From: an uncultured Phycisphaerae bacterium
Lineage (GTDB): Bacteria > Planctomycetota > Phycisphaerae > Sedimentisphaerales > Anaerohalosphaeraceae
Assembly (NCBI GenBank): GCA_937920485.1
Contig: CALETL010000267.1
Span: 1 to 6,225 of the forward strand
Direction of reading: 5' to 3'
DNA: 6,225 nt
Both the position numbers and the translations under genes were made by a program. Below the pieces are notes generated by a model. That model saw nothing but the letters and a program-made list of their open reading frames with translations, was not told the origin of the DNA and searched no databases. Position 1 is the stretch's first letter; the number at the start of each line of letters is the position of its first letter. This document shows positions 6,011 to 6,225 of this stretch, piece after piece.

Positions 6011-6225
6011 ATGATGGACCGGATGAACAATAAAGACAAAAGTACAATTTTAGTGACATGCGCCCGCGGATTGGCACAGACGCTTCAAACAGAAATAGAA
6101 GCATTGGGTTTTAAGACCGATTCGGTTCATGAAACCGGTGTGGAGATCACCGGCGACCTATACGATTGCATGAAGCTGAACCTGCACCTGCGGACGGCGT
6201 TTAATGTGCTATATTTATTGAAGCA
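6011..6225 (+). CDS. THUMP-domain class I SAM-dependent RNA methyltransferase, N-terminal fragment
   Basis: The frame is open from ATG at 6011 to the right edge (71 codons and 2 bases). The translated start has LVTCARGLAQTLQTEIEALG, the ferredoxin-like entry of RlmL/YpsC-type rRNA guanine-N2 methyltransferases (usually CPRGLE followed by an E-x-ALG helix). It is followed by GVEITGDLYDCMKLNLHLRT, matching the block G-V-x-F-x-G-x-L-x-x-A-x-x-x-N-L-x-L-R-T that leads into the THUMP fold. The methyltransferase domain is beyond the window, so the exact target (23S rRNA or tRNA) is unknown. The start is uncertain: in-frame ATGs lie at 6011, 6014 and 6023 and none has a clear ribosome binding site; 6023 is plausible because homologues have only a few residues before the conserved block. 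It is separated from the etf operon by the repeat cluster and probably has its own promoter. Confidence 0.83.
   Translation, partial: MMDRMNNKDKSTILVTCARGLAQTLQTEIEALGFKTDSVHETGVEITGDLYDCMKLNLHLRTAFNVLYLLK

Overview
The window reads as ordinary bacterial chromosome. It holds four protein-coding regions on the edges or complete, one tRNA and a strong intergenic repeat. I infer an anaerobic or facultative bacterium, tentatively of the PVC/planctomycete type (Phycisphaerae-like) or possibly a deltaproteobacterial-type lineage. The grounds are the wording of the DnaE N-terminus (intact PHP motifs), the presence of a free-standing methyltransferase-type corrinoid protein, and an ETF / ETF-quinone oxidoreductase pair with anaerobe-like motifs. 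This placement is weak and no marker in the window settles it.

Layout: (1) 1-709, minus strand: the first 236 codons of the replicative DNA polymerase III alpha subunit (dnaE), running off the left edge, with its own promoter at about 749-777. (2) 853-1022: a tRNA-Leu(CAG) unit on the plus strand with a stable-RNA-type promoter and a strong hairpin terminator. (3) 1041-1667, minus strand: a complete 208-residue corrinoid protein of the MtbC/MttC/MtaC family, convergent with the tRNA and sharing its terminator. (4) 1668-2094: a 427-bp AT-rich divergent intergenic region. (5) 2095-5884, plus strand: a two-gene operon encoding a single-chain fusion of the ETF beta and alpha subunits (697 aa) and a full-length ETF:quinone oxidoreductase-type flavoprotein/iron-sulfur protein (553 aa). 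(6) 5885-6010: GC-rich hairpins that look like a dispersed palindromic repeat. (7) 6011-6225, plus strand: the start of a THUMP-domain RNA methyltransferase, cut by the right edge.

The functional core is the electron-transfer pair. The fused EtfBA would carry electrons from a soluble dehydrogenase (or from NADH, if bifurcating) to the ETF-QO/FixCX-like partner, which would pass them to the quinone pool. The EtfB half carries the DGDTAQV wording found in anaerobic, bifurcating-type EtfB, and the partner has more cysteines than its single expected [4Fe-4S] cluster needs. Together these raise the possibility of a FixABCX/EtfABCX-like quinone-linked bifurcating complex built from two polypeptides. 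The divergent corrinoid protein has no methyltransferase partner in the window, and a functional link to the Etf operon is only a hypothesis from adjacency.
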